From Cohnella fermenti (GTDB taxonomy: Bacteria > Bacillota > Bacilli > Paenibacillales > Paenibacillaceae): a stretch of 64,000 nucleotides of DNA. Position 1 is the stretch's first letter. Each line of letters starts with the position of its first letter. Shown here in pieces: positions 37,417 to 46,417 of the stretch. The notes under the pieces were generated by a model. It was given only the letters and a program-made list of their open reading frames with translations. It was not told the origin of the DNA and made no database searches. The position numbers and the translations under genes were made by a program. The stretch spans positions 62,001 through 126,000 of the forward strand of contig NZ_SSOB01000015.1 of the NCBI RefSeq assembly GCF_004801405.1, given 5' to 3'.

Positions 37417-37434
37417 TTGCTGTCGAACTATTGA
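37417..37434 (+). CDS. Five-codon leader ORF (MLSNY) before the hybrid kinase
   Basis: TTG CTG TCG AAC TAT TGA sits 8 bases after AAAAGGAG, the only good Shine-Dalgarno in the region. The kinase ATG follows its stop after 3 bases. This looks like translational coupling or a leader peptide; there is no independent proof of translation. Confidence 0.35.
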   Translation: MLSNY

Positions 37435-37437
37435 GCT

Positions 37438-40400
37438 ATGAGACACAAATGGATGCTATTTTTCCGCAACCCCTTCGTGTTGCTTGCTTTGTTTGTGCTG
37501 CTGCTCCTGGGAGGCAGAACGGTGTGGTACAACCACTACACGCTGCCCGAGCATCCCCGTGCCATTCAAGGGATATTGGATATGAGGAATTGGGACTTCG
37601 AGCGTTCCCGCATGATTCCGCTGGAGGGAGAGTGGGAGTTCTACCCGGATCGCCTCTTGAGCGAAGAGGAGGTGCAGGCGGGGAACGCCGGCTCGCCCCG
37701 CTATCTTCGGACGCCCGGAGATTGGCGCAGCGCCTGGTCGTCCGACAGCGGCGACCCCTACGGCTACGGAACGTACCGGCTGAGAATATTGCTTGACGGT
37801 TCGTTGGAGCAGCCGTACGAATTTTGGTTCGACAATGTTCGCACCTCATCGCAAGTGGAGATCAACGGCAAAGTACTGGCCCGACTCGGCCATCCCGGCG
37901 AGCGGCGACAGGATTATACGCCTGTTATGCGATCGTATACGGTATCGTACGCAGCGAACGGGGAGAAGGAGATCGATCTGCTCGTGCAGGTCGCCAACTT
38001 CGACGAACCGAGGTACGGCGGCATTACGAGCGCCGTCCGCTTCGGCTCGCAGGCGGCGATCGATACGGAGCGCTGGTATTCGATCGGTCTTCAGCTTGTC
38101 GCCTTCGTCATCTTCCTGCTCCACGGCTTGTACGCGCTTATTCTGTACGCATTGAACCCGCGCCAGAGATCGCTCATCGTGTTTGGCCTGTTCTTGATCT
38201 GCGTGGCCGCCACAATTGTTGCCAGTTCGGACCGTCTTCTTCTCCAATGGCTGCCGCTGTCCTATTCGGCGATGACAAAAACAGCACGTTTGTCTTACGT
38301 CTTCGTGTCGTTTCTAATGACGGCGATGACGTTGAAGCTGACCGGCCTGGACGTACGAAGCCGGTGGCTCCGTCTGTATGCCGTCGTTCTGGCCGTCAGC
38401 TCCGTATTTATGATTGCGGCGCCGATCCGGATCGTCGAGACGGCTCGTCTCTTGTATACGGTGTTATATTTGCTGCCCATCCTGGCGGTCGTAGCGCTGT
38501 TTGTTTGGAAGGTTCGCCGCAGTCCCAAGGACAACCTGCTTCTGCTGCTGGCAGCGACCGCCGCAGCTTCAAGCGTATTCTGGGGAGTCTTCCAGAGCTT
38601 CGGAGCCGCTCCGGCGGAATTCTACCCGCTTGACATGATCGCGGCGCTGATTGCCTTCTCGACGTTCTGGTTTCGCCAATATTTCTACAACGCACACGAA
38701 ATCGTCCGATTAAACGATCGGTTGAAGCGGAACGACCGGCTGAAGGACGAATTCCTCGCCCATACCGCGCACGAGCTGCGAACGCCTCTGCATGGCATCA
38801 TCAATGTCGCCCAGACCGTGCTGAACGAGGAGCGCGCATCGCTTCGCGCCCAGAACGCCGCGAACATGGAGCTGCTCTTGACCGTCGGCCGGCGCATGTC
38901 TCAACTGGTTAACGACTTGCTGGACCTCGCAAGGCTGCAGGAGAAACGAATCGTTCTGCAGCCGGAGCGGCTGTCTCTCCAGGCGGCGGCTTCCGGCGTT
39001 ATCGCGATGCTGGCCTACCTGGCGGCCGCGAAGCCCGGCCTGAAGGTGCGGATGGATATTCCGGAATCGTTTCCTCCCGTATATGCGGACGAGAAACGTA
39101 TTGTCCAAATTTTGTTTAATCTGTTGCACAACGCGATCAAGTATACGGAGAGCGGCACGATTGTCCTGTCGGCCGAAGCGGTTGGCGGCATGGCGGCCGT
39201 TCACGTGAAGGACACCGGAATCGGGATGAACGAGGAGACGCAAGCCCGGGTCTTCCGTTCATACGAGCAAGGGTCCCACGGGATCGGCGGCGGCATCGGG
39301 CTTGGGCTGACGATCTGCAAGCAGCTTGCGGAGCTTCACGGCGGACAGTTGACGCTGAAGTCGGAGCCGAACCGCGGTTCCGACTTTGCGTTTACGATTC
39401 CTCTGTACATCGGCGACCCGAATGCGCTTCGCGAGACGGCGGCCGCCCGGGAAGACGGCGGGAGCGACGACCGTCCGCCGACATTGAATTCGGTGTGGGA
39501 GGAAGCCAGACGAGCCGTCGCGCCGCTGACGGCCGCCCGCTTGCCGGAAGCTCCGCCCGGCTGGCCGCCGCCCGCTTCCGTGTTCCCGCCGGCTGCCGAA
39601 TTGCCGAAGGTTCTGGTCGTGGACGACGATCCCGTGAATCTGGAGGTGCTGACCGGAGTGCTGTCCGCGGACCGCTATTGCGTCACGACGGCCGGCTCGG
39701 GCCCGCAAGCGCTGACGCTGCTCGGAACGATGAAGTGGGATCTCGTTATCGCCGATGTCATGATGCCCCGGATGTCCGGATACGAGCTGACCCTGGAGAT
39801 TCGCAAACAATTTTCCATATCCGAGCTTCCGATATTGCTGCTTACGGCCCGCAGCCAGCCGGAAGACATCTACGCAGGCTTCGCGGCCGGGGCCAACGAT
39901 TACGTGACCAAGCCCGCGGACGCTGCGGAGCTCCAAGCTCGCGTCTGGTCGCTGACCGCGCTGAAGCGATCGGTTCAGATGAGCTTAAGGATGGAAGCCG
40001 CCTATCTTCAGGCGCAGATCCGTCCCCACTTCTTGTTCAACACGTTGAATTCGCTCATCGCTCTCAGCGACATTGACTTGGATCGCATGCGCATGCTGGG
40101 CGAAGCGTTCACCTCGTTCCTGCGCATCAGCTTCGACTTCCTGAACACGGAGACGATGGTTCCGCTCGCGCATGAATTGGAGCTTGTACGCGCCTATCTG
40201 TACATCGAGAAGGAGCGCTTCGACGATCGGCTTCGCGTTGAATGGCAGGTGGAAGAGGGAGTGGCGGTGCAGTTGCCGCCGCTGACCATCCAGCCGCTTG
40301 TGGAGAACGCGGTCAGGCACGGGTTGTTGAATCGGGCGCGCGGCGGTACGGTGTGGATTCGGCTGGCTGCCTCGCCGGAAGGCGTCCGAGTCGAGGTGGA

Positions 40401-40587
40401 GGACGATGGGAAGGGGATGGACGAGCATACGGCACGGGAGCTGTTGGCGGATGGAAGGAAGAGCGGCGGAGGGATCGGCTTGCTTAATACCGACCGGAGG
40501 CTGCGGCAAGCTTACGGCCTTGGCTTGGCCATTCGCAGCGCTCCGGGGCAGGGCACTTCCGTCTCGTTTGTCGTGCCGGCGGACTAG
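37438..40587 (+). CDS. Membrane hybrid histidine kinase with two kinase modules and a receiver
   Basis: 1049 residues. One N-terminal helix, an extracellular 7TMR-DISM-like sensor (about 40-210), about seven helices (about 215-420), HisKA with phospho-acceptor His445 (HTAHELRTPLHG), an HATPase domain, a Pro/Ala linker, a receiver with Asp773 (LVIADVMMPRM), then a second LytS-type kinase (QIRPHFLFNTLNSL, His864) and its ATPase (GGGIGLLNTDRRLRQAYGLG). The double-kinase layout is known in Paenibacillaceae. No separate response regulator is adjacent. ATG 37438 has no own Shine-Dalgarno. The gene ends in a stop overlapping that of the convergent neighbour. Confidence 0.9.
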   Translation: MRHKWMLFFRNPFVLLALFVLLLLGGRTVWYNHYTLPEHPRAIQGILDMRNWDFERSRMIPLEGEWEFYPDRLLSEEEVQAGNAGSPRYLRTPGDWRSAWSSDSGDPYGYGTYRLRILLDGSLEQPYEFWFDNVRTSSQVEINGKVLARLGHPGERRQDYTPVMRSYTVSYAANGEKEIDLLVQVANFDEPRYGGITSAVRFGSQAAIDTERWYSIGLQLVAFVIFLLHGLYALILYALNPRQRSLIVFGLFLICVAATIVASSDRLLLQWLPLSYSAMTKTARLSYVFVSFLMTAMTLKLTGLDVRSRWLRLYAVVLAVSSVFMIAAPIRIVETARLLYTVLYLLPILAVVALFVWKVRRSPKDNLLLLLAATAAASSVFWGVFQSFGAAPAEFYPLDMIAALIAFSTFWFRQYFYNAHEIVRLNDRLKRNDRLKDEFLAHTAHELRTPLHGIINVAQTVLNEERASLRAQNAANMELLLTVGRRMSQLVNDLLDLARLQEKRIVLQPERLSLQAAASGVIAMLAYLAAAKPGLKVRMDIPESFPPVYADEKRIVQILFNLLHNAIKYTESGTIVLSAEAVGGMAAVHVKDTGIGMNEETQARVFRSYEQGSHGIGGGIGLGLTICKQLAELHGGQLTLKSEPNRGSDFAFTIPLYIGDPNALRETAAAREDGGSDDRPPTLNSVWEEARRAVAPLTAARLPEAPPGWPPPASVFPPAAELPKVLVVDDDPVNLEVLTGVLSADRYCVTTAGSGPQALTLLGTMKWDLVIADVMMPRMSGYELTLEIRKQFSISELPILLLTARSQPEDIYAGFAAGANDYVTKPADAAELQARVWSLTALKRSVQMSLRMEAAYLQAQIRPHFLFNTLNSLIALSDIDLDRMRMLGEAFTSFLRISFDFLNTETMVPLAHELELVRAYLYIEKERFDDRLRVEWQVEEGVAVQLPPLTIQPLVENAVRHGLLNRARGGTVWIRLAASPEGVRVEVEDDGKGMDEHTARELLADGRKSGGGIGLLNTDRRLRQAYGLGLAIRSAPGQGTSVSFVVPAD

Positions 40588-41861
40588 ATCAGTATGCCGT
40601 GGCGGCGAGCTTCCTTGATCCAGGAAGGGAATTCGTTAAGCAGCCGCTCGTACAGCTCCTCGTCGCTAATGGCCGAGATGTCGTCAAGAGCGAAGAAGCT
40701 GGCGTTGTCGATCGTTCGTCCGCGCATTTCGTCCAGTTGCTGCAGCACGCCATAATTGGCCTGTCCCAGCCCTACGAATTGCCAGAATAAATTTTTGGAG
40801 GAGCACTCGGTGATCAATCGCGTTATTTTTCCTTTCTGTGCAACCCCTCCATCGCTGAAAAAAATAATATAAGTCGGAATATGGGCATTCGGTTGCTCCA
40901 CGGTATATTTGCGAATAATGTCTTTGATAACGGGAGGCTCGTTGTTCGTACCGCCCTTGCTGCCCAACTTATATGTCCGACTGATATAATCCTTGTAATC
41001 GAGCGCGGTAACGCTGGGCGCCCGCAAAAATTCGGAGGCAAAAAACCATACGTCCAGCTCGCCGTCGTCGTCGAAGGCTGCGGCAAGCGCCAATATGCGT
41101 TCGAAGGCTTCTTGGACAATCCCCTTGCGATATAGCGGGTACATGGAGCCGGAGGCATCGAATACAACCGCGACGCGGGCTTTGATCGGATCGATCTTGC
41201 TCTTCTCCAGCGTCAGCGCAACTTTGCGTTTGAGCAGGTCGATCTTGGACAGCTTCAGCGGCGCCGGAGCGGGACTCGGAGCAACGGGCGCGGCTGCTGC
41301 CGAAGCGGCGGGCTCGCCGGGTTCTTGGGAGGCGGCCGTCTGGGCGGCCGCCTCTTCGTCGACCTCTATGCCGAAGGACTCGGCGAGCGGCTTCAGTCCG
41401 CCGAAGAACCCGCGCCCGATCGCCCGCACCTTAAAGCCTTCGCGGTATTTGTAAACTTCAATGAAGATAAGAGCCGTTTCTTGCGTAGTTTGGGCGATGT
41501 CATACGTAATTTGCTGCGAGCCCGCTTGTACGATTGCCCGGCATTCGCTCACCTGCGTGAACGTTCCCGCCTCCAGAGTGGCTGCGAACACGCATTTGTC
41601 GACAGCGCTCTGGCGGAGCTTGCGGGTATCGATCTCGAAGCGGCACTTCAGGTTCTCGATCGTGCGCAACGTCACGGCGCCCAGAGGATCGGCAGTCTGG
41701 TTGTAGAACACGAAGTAGGCATCCGAAGGCACGCGGCCGCTGTCGTTTATCATAAAGCAACTGACATCGAGAGCGGAGGGAGCGGATGCGCATTGAATCG
41801 TAACCTGCAGCAGTTCCGCGTCTTCCAGACCGACGTTCTGACCCGCGCTTAAAATTGTCAT
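40584..41861 (-). CDS. TerD-domain / VWA-domain stress protein (TerF-like)
   Basis: 425 residues. The N-terminal TerD-like domain (about 1-180; ALDVSCFMINDSGRVPSDAYFVFYNQ, IFIEVYKYREGFKVRAIGRGF) is the calcium-binding fold of tellurite and general stress proteins. After an Ala/Pro linker comes a von Willebrand A domain with an intact metal site DASGSM (about residue 243). TerF-like proteins combine the same two parts and belong to membrane-linked stress and metal-sensing ter systems. No other ter gene is adjacent. ATG 41861 follows GAGGTG. Confidence 0.85.
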   Translation of the reverse strand: MTILSAGQNVGLEDAELLQVTIQCASAPSALDVSCFMINDSGRVPSDAYFVFYNQTADPLGAVTLRTIENLKCRFEIDTRKLRQSAVDKCVFAATLEAGTFTQVSECRAIVQAGSQQITYDIAQTTQETALIFIEVYKYREGFKVRAIGRGFFGGLKPLAESFGIEVDEEAAAQTAASQEPGEPAASAAAAPVAPSPAPAPLKLSKIDLLKRKVALTLEKSKIDPIKARVAVVFDASGSMYPLYRKGIVQEAFERILALAAAFDDDGELDVWFFASEFLRAPSVTALDYKDYISRTYKLGSKGGTNNEPPVIKDIIRKYTVEQPNAHIPTYIIFFSDGGVAQKGKITRLITECSSKNLFWQFVGLGQANYGVLQQLDEMRGRTIDNASFFALDDISAISDEELYERLLNEFPSWIKEARRHGILI

Positions 41862-41970
41862 AACGGCTTCACCTCATGTCCTTATAAAATGAATTGCAGC
41901 AATTTAATTTTGAGTTATATCTTTCCAGTCGTCAACAGGGGCGGCGTTAGAATGGGGAGGGGCGGGCAGC

Positions 41971-42837
41971 ATGACCCAGAAGCACTTCTATTGCAATCCC
42001 GATCCGGAAGGCGAGGGAGCGAACGATCTCTACATCACTCACTGGGGCAAGGAGGACTGCGCTCCGCTGCACTCCTTCGGGCCGGGCATTCGGGACGTGT
42101 ACAAGTTCCACTTCGTCCACACGGGGCGGGGGATCGTCCGGGTGGAAGGGAAGACCTATACGCTGACGGCGGGGCAGGCGTTCCTTATCCACCCGAACGT
42201 CGTCATCTTCTATCAGGCGGACGAGCACGACCCGTGGACCTACTCGTATTGCGGCTTCCGCGGCAATCTGTCGGAGAAGTGGGTGTCCCGCACGAGCCTG
42301 ACTCCGGAGCAGCCGGTCTTCTCGATGGATCTGCAGGTGATGCCCTACTTATACGACCTGCTCACGGAGACGCTCGCCCACGAGAGCAGCCGGGACTTGC
42401 GGCTGAACGCCGTCATGTACCGGTTCCTGACGGCGCTTATCGAGCTGCTGCCGGCCGCGAAGACGGCGGAGGGCGAAGCGAGATCGCAGCACGTCTATGT
42501 TCACCGGGCGATGGAATACATTCACGCCCACTACGGCGAGGCGCTGTCCGTCACGCAGCTCGCCGCCGATCTCGGCCTTGACCGCAAGTATTTGTCGGCC
42601 ATCTTCAAGGGCGCCAAAGGGCTGCCCCCGCAGCAATATCTGCTGCGATACCGGATGCGCAAGGCGTGCCGGTTCCTTCGCGACAGCACCTTAAGCGTGG
42701 GAGAGATCGCCCGCTCGGTCGGCTACGCGGATGCGCTGCTGTTCTCGAAGATGTTCAAGCGTACGCTTGGCGTCTCCCCCTCCGAGTTCCGCGCCGGAGC
42801 CGGAGAGGCGATGCTTGAAGCTGACATTGTGCCATAA
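41971..42837 (+). CDS. AraC-family transcriptional regulator
   Basis: 288 residues: an N-terminal cupin-like sensor (HFVHTGRGIVRVEGKTYTLTAGQAFLIHP) and a C-terminal pair of helix-turn-helices (LAADLGLDRKYLSAIFKGAKG and VGYADALLFSKMFKRTLGVSPSEFR). The type usually responds to a sugar. ATG 41971 follows GGGGAGGGG. The aldo/keto reductase starts 80 bases downstream on the same strand and may be its target or operon partner. It is divergent from the TerD-VWA gene. Confidence 0.9.
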   Translation: MTQKHFYCNPDPEGEGANDLYITHWGKEDCAPLHSFGPGIRDVYKFHFVHTGRGIVRVEGKTYTLTAGQAFLIHPNVVIFYQADEHDPWTYSYCGFRGNLSEKWVSRTSLTPEQPVFSMDLQVMPYLYDLLTETLAHESSRDLRLNAVMYRFLTALIELLPAAKTAEGEARSQHVYVHRAMEYIHAHYGEALSVTQLAADLGLDRKYLSAIFKGAKGLPPQQYLLRYRMRKACRFLRDSTLSVGEIARSVGYADALLFSKMFKRTLGVSPSEFRAGAGEAMLEADIVP

Positions 42838-42917
42838 ATCTCTTCCATACTGACATCGACTTGTCCCTCCGGATTGGGTATCATGCATGTAGATCCGAAT
42901 TCAAGGAGGACGAATGG

Positions 42918-43910
42918 ATGAGCTATGCGGCCAATGCAAGTCGATATGACACGATGACATATAATCGCTCCGGCAAGAGCGGCCTGAAGCTGCCTGCGAT
43001 CTCGCTGGGGCTGTGGCACAACTTCGGCGGCATCAACGTATACGAGAATGCGAGGGGCATGGTGCGACGCGCCTTCGACCTGGGAATTACCCATTTCGAC
43101 TTGGCGAACAACTACGGACCGCCTCCGGGCTCCGCGGAAGAGACGTTCGGCCAATTGCTGAAGCACGAATTCGCTCCATACCGCGATGAGCTGATCATCT
43201 CGACGAAGGCGGGCTACTACATGTGGCCGGGACCGTACGGAGAATGGGGCTCCAAGAAGTACCTCGTCTCCAGCCTCGACCAGAGCCTCAAGCGGATGGG
43301 CGTCGATTATGTCGATATTTTCTACCACCATCGCCCCGATCCGAACACGCCGCTCGAAGAGACGATGGGCGCGCTCGACCTGATCGTCCGTCAAGGCAAG
43401 GCGCTCTACGTCGGCCTGTCCAACTACAGCGCCGAGCAGACGAAGGAAGCGTCCGCCATTCTGAAGAAGCTGGGCACGCCGTGCCTGATCCACCAGCCGA
43501 GCTACTCGATGATGAACCGCTGGATCGAGAATGGCCTGCAGGACGTCCTCGACGAAGAAGGAATCGGCTCGATCGCCTTCTCGCCGCTGAACCAAGGCAT
43601 CCTGACGGATCGCTACCTGAACGGCGTTGCCGCGGATTCCCGCGCTGCGGGCCCAAGCGTCTTCCTGAAGGCGGAAGGCATCAAGGAAGAGACGCTCGAG
43701 AAGGTGCGCAAGCTGAACGAGCTCGCCGCAGAGCGCGGCCAGAAGCTGTCGCAGATGGCGCTGGCCTGGGTGCTTCGCGGAGGACGCGTGACGTCCGCCC
43801 TGATCGGAGCCAGCAAGATCAGCCAGATCGAGGACGCCGTGGGAGCGGTGAGCAACCTGGTGTTCACGAGTGAGGAGCTTGCGAGAATCGAAGCCATTCT
43901 GGCCGAATAA
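42918..43910 (+). CDS. Aldo/keto reductase (YghZ/Gpr-like)
   Basis: 330 residues, a TIM barrel. The catalytic tetrad is recognisable in DLANNYGPPPGSAE (Asp, Tyr), IISTKAGY (Lys) and IFYHHRPD (His). NNYGPPPGSAEETFG is characteristic of the YghZ group, NADPH-dependent reductases of L-glyceraldehyde-3-phosphate, methylglyoxal and related aldehydes. ATG 42918 follows AAGGAGG by 8 bases. Confidence 0.92.
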   Translation: MSYAANASRYDTMTYNRSGKSGLKLPAISLGLWHNFGGINVYENARGMVRRAFDLGITHFDLANNYGPPPGSAEETFGQLLKHEFAPYRDELIISTKAGYYMWPGPYGEWGSKKYLVSSLDQSLKRMGVDYVDIFYHHRPDPNTPLEETMGALDLIVRQGKALYVGLSNYSAEQTKEASAILKKLGTPCLIHQPSYSMMNRWIENGLQDVLDEEGIGSIAFSPLNQGILTDRYLNGVAADSRAAGPSVFLKAEGIKEETLEKVRKLNELAAERGQKLSQMALAWVLRGGRVTSALIGASKISQIEDAVGAVSNLVFTSEELARIEAILAE

Positions 43911-43932
43911 GCCGTTGATTGCATGACGAAGA

Positions 43933-43973
43933 CCCGCGACCGTCGGACGTTCCGATCCGGCCTCGCGGGTTTT
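43933..43973 (+). terminator. Terminator of the aldo/keto reductase gene
   Basis: CCCGCGA (43933-43939) pairs with TCGCGGG (43963-43969), with inner pairing, followed by TTTT. Confidence 0.85.
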
Positions 43974-44119
43974 CGCTATGCTTGGCGCGGGCGGCGGGAG
44001 AGAGGAGCGGAGGAGAAGGGATGGAGCTGCGCGGGCGGCGATGCGGGGAGGAGGAGTTGGGGTAAGAGAGGGAGGCGGATAGGCGGCAGCGAGGCGGGGG
44101 ACGGAGGTGGAGCGGACTT

Positions 44120-44342
44120 GTGTGAAAATCCATATTCGCGTTCCCCGGAAACGAGCGATTTGGTCGATTTTATGCGAAAAACCGCATTCGTGGGCCCGTT
44201 TCCGGCCGAAATTGCGATTTGTATGCGAAAAACCGCATATATCGCTCCGATCCGGATGGAACACGGGCGAATGAATGTGAAAAATCACATAAAACCGCTG
44301 TATAGAGGCCCCGAATCGCCTTGCGAATACGAAAAATCGCAT
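44120..44342 (+). repeat. Phased hairpin array 3 (five units, 51-52 bp period)
   Basis: Units start at 44120, 44172, 44223, 44275 and 44327 (spacings 52, 51, 52, 52). Units 2 and 3 are ATGCGAAAAACCGCAT, unit 4 is ATGTGAAAAATCACAT; 1 and 5 are slightly degenerate. Followed directly by a polypurine tract. Confidence 0.8.
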
Positions 44343-44349
44343 AAAATCC

Positions 44350-44540
44350 GCGGCGAGAGGCGAGAGGGAGGGGGCGCAGAGAGGGGAGAAGGATGCGAAA
44401 AGGGAGAGGGCGCGGAGAGAGGAGAGGAGGGGGACGGGAGGGGGACGCAGAGAGGGGAAGGATTCGAAGATAAGAGGAGAGGAGGCGAGAGGAGGCGAGA
44501 GAAGGACACGAAGAGGGAGATAGAGACGAAGGTTCGGATC
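44350..44540 (+). repeat. Polypurine (G/A-rich) tract
   Basis: About 190 bases with only scattered pyrimidines, built from GAGAGG, GGAGAGG and GAGGCGAG motifs. A second, shorter purine-rich stretch is at 43985-44115. No coding evidence on either strand. Confidence 0.7.
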
Positions 44541-44642
44541 GGATGCCGGATTTATGGGTATTTACACCACCGATCTTCCATTGTAAGCGGAAACAATACG
44601 AATAAATATATGTAAACTATCCAAAAAACTTCGTTTATTCGA

Positions 44643-44671
44643 TTGACGAATTCGGACTTAATACCTACAAT
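44643..44671 (+). promoter_or_regulatory. Sigma-A promoter TTGACG-N17-TACAAT
   Basis: TTGACG at 44643-44648 and TACAAT at 44666-44671. Transcription from here covers the riboswitch at 44702. Confidence 0.75.
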
Positions 44672-44701
44672 GAGGAAGAATAATGTCGGAATTGAAGATT
44701 T

Positions 44702-44768
44702 GCCGTATAATCCCGGGAATAGGCTTGGGAGTTTCTACGAGGTCACCGCAAATGATCCGGCTACGGAC
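44702..44768 (+). promoter_or_regulatory. Guanine (purine) riboswitch aptamer
   Basis: P1 is CCGTA (44703-44707) with TACGG (44762-44766). The conserved blocks TATAATCCCGGGAATAGG and GGGAGTTTCTAC follow the purine aptamer pattern. The specificity base in GGCTACGG is C, which pairs with guanine or hypoxanthine rather than adenine. Downstream are an alternative hairpin (about 44784-44806) and a terminator (44834-44861). This is the arrangement of a switch that stops transcription when guanine is plentiful. Confidence 0.9.
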
Positions 44769-44833
44769 AGCGACATCGGATAATCGGCAGGTCACGCCTG
44801 CTGCCGAGTATACCTTTGCGTTCTTATGCGGAA

Positions 44834-44861
44834 CCTAGGAGAAACATCTTCTGGGTTTTTT
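44834..44861 (+). terminator. Riboswitch-controlled terminator
   Basis: CCTAGGAGA (44834-44842) pairs with TCTTCTGGG (44847-44855, two G-U pairs), followed by T6. It lies between the aptamer and the permease start. Confidence 0.85.
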
Positions 44862-44924
44862 CTCGTTTTCCGGGTTTGTATGCAATTCGATTCCAATTTA
44901 TAAACAGAAGGGACACAATAAACC

Positions 44925-46319
44925 ATGGAGCGATTCTTTAAGCTCAAAGAGTTCGGCACCAATATCCGCACGGAGATCATGGCGGGCATCACGACGTTCA
45001 TGACGATGGCCTACATTCTGGCCGTCAATCCGCTCGTCCTTGGGCCGTCCGGTCTGGACACGTATGGCATCTTCCTCGCAACGGCGCTCGGCGCGGGCAT
45101 CTTCACGCTGGCGATGGGGCTCTTCGTCAACTTCCCGGTTGCTCTTGCTCCAGGGATGGGACTTAACGCGTACTTCGCGACAACCGTCGTCGCGTCGCAG
45201 GCGACCGGCCATCCGATCAGCGCCTCGATGGCGCTGGCGGCCGTCTTCCTCTCCGGGATCATCTTCCTGATCCTGACGGTGACGAAGGTTCGCCAACTGC
45301 TTGTCGTCGCGGTTCCGGACGGTCTGAAGCACGCCATTACGGTCGGCGTCGGCCTGTTCATCGCCATCATCGGCTTGAAGACGAGCGGCGTGATGACGAT
45401 CTCGCTCGACGCGTTCGGCCGCTCCTTCGAGCAAGGCAGCTACACGAACCTGGGAGGCAGCGAGACGGTCATCCACATGGGCAATCTGGAAGACCCGATG
45501 GTATGGCTGACGATCATCGGCCTTATCATCATCGCGGCTCTGATGGTTCTCCGCGTTCGCGGCGCGATTCTGTTCGGCATCCTGATCACGACTCTGATCG
45601 GCGCGATTCCGGGCATCGATGTCGTCGACTTCGGTACGCTTAAGGGGCAGGATTGGGCACCGGACTTCACGCAGCTTAACTTCTGGGACTTCGACTTCGC
45701 CGATCTGCTCTCGACCGGCCTTCTGACCGCTATCGCGACGTTCACGTTCGTCGAGCTGTTCGACACGTTCGGCACGCTCGTCGGCACGGCCAACCGCGCC
45801 GGCTTCCTGAAGAACAAGGATGAAGGCAACAAGCGCATCGGCAAGGCGATGCTTGTCGACTCCGTTGCGGTAAGCGGCGGCGCCATGCTCGGCACGAGCA
45901 CGATGACGGCGTTCGTCGAGAGCTCCGCGGGCATCGCGGAAGGCGGTCGCACCGGTCTGACCTCGTCGACGACGGGCGTTCTGTTCCTTCTGTCGCTGTT
46001 CCTCGCTCCGATCGCGTTGCTCATTCCGACTCCGGCAACGAGCGCGGCGCTGATCGTCGTCGGCGTTCTGATGATGCAATCCGTCAGCGAGATCGACTTC
46101 AAGGACCTGACGATCGGCATCCCGGCGTTCCTGACGGTCGCGATGATGCCGTTCACCTACAACATCGCGAACGGCATCTCGTTCGGCATCGTGTCCTATG
46201 TCGTACTGGCGACCCTCGCGAACGTTCGCGGCGAGAAGACGCACAAGGTTCACTGGCTGATGTGGATTCTGTTCGTTCTCGTCATCGCGCGTTACCTGTT
46301 CATCGGCTCGGAGGGCTAA
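44925..46319 (+). CDS. pbuG: NCS2-family guanine/hypoxanthine permease (PbuG-like)
   Basis: 464 residues with 12-14 predicted membrane helices. MAGITTFMTMAYILAVNP at the start and FVELFDTFGTLVGTANRAGF with MLGTSTMTAFVESSAGIAEGGRTGL are hallmarks of the AzgA-like branch for adenine, guanine and hypoxanthine. The guanine-type riboswitch upstream supports guanine/hypoxanthine uptake. Together with guaA in this window it serves GMP supply. ATG 44925 follows AGAAGGGA. Confidence 0.93.
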   Translation: MERFFKLKEFGTNIRTEIMAGITTFMTMAYILAVNPLVLGPSGLDTYGIFLATALGAGIFTLAMGLFVNFPVALAPGMGLNAYFATTVVASQATGHPISASMALAAVFLSGIIFLILTVTKVRQLLVVAVPDGLKHAITVGVGLFIAIIGLKTSGVMTISLDAFGRSFEQGSYTNLGGSETVIHMGNLEDPMVWLTIIGLIIIAALMVLRVRGAILFGILITTLIGAIPGIDVVDFGTLKGQDWAPDFTQLNFWDFDFADLLSTGLLTAIATFTFVELFDTFGTLVGTANRAGFLKNKDEGNKRIGKAMLVDSVAVSGGAMLGTSTMTAFVESSAGIAEGGRTGLTSSTTGVLFLLSLFLAPIALLIPTPATSAALIVVGVLMMQSVSEIDFKDLTIGIPAFLTVAMMPFTYNIANGISFGIVSYVVLATLANVRGEKTHKVHWLMWILFVLVIARYLFIGSEG

Positions 46320-46381
46320 ACTTAAGCCAAGCCTAAGCCCATCCTTTTGAACATAGCGGTCCATTCCGTTACATTCTCCAA

Positions 46382-46417
46382 AGCGTTCCCTCTGCCAGAC
46401 GGAGGGGGCGCTTTTTC
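46382..46417 (+). terminator. Terminator of the purine permease gene
   Basis: AGCGTTCCCTC (46382-46392) pairs with GAGGGGGCGCT (46402-46412, two T-G pairs), followed by a T-run. Confidence 0.88.
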
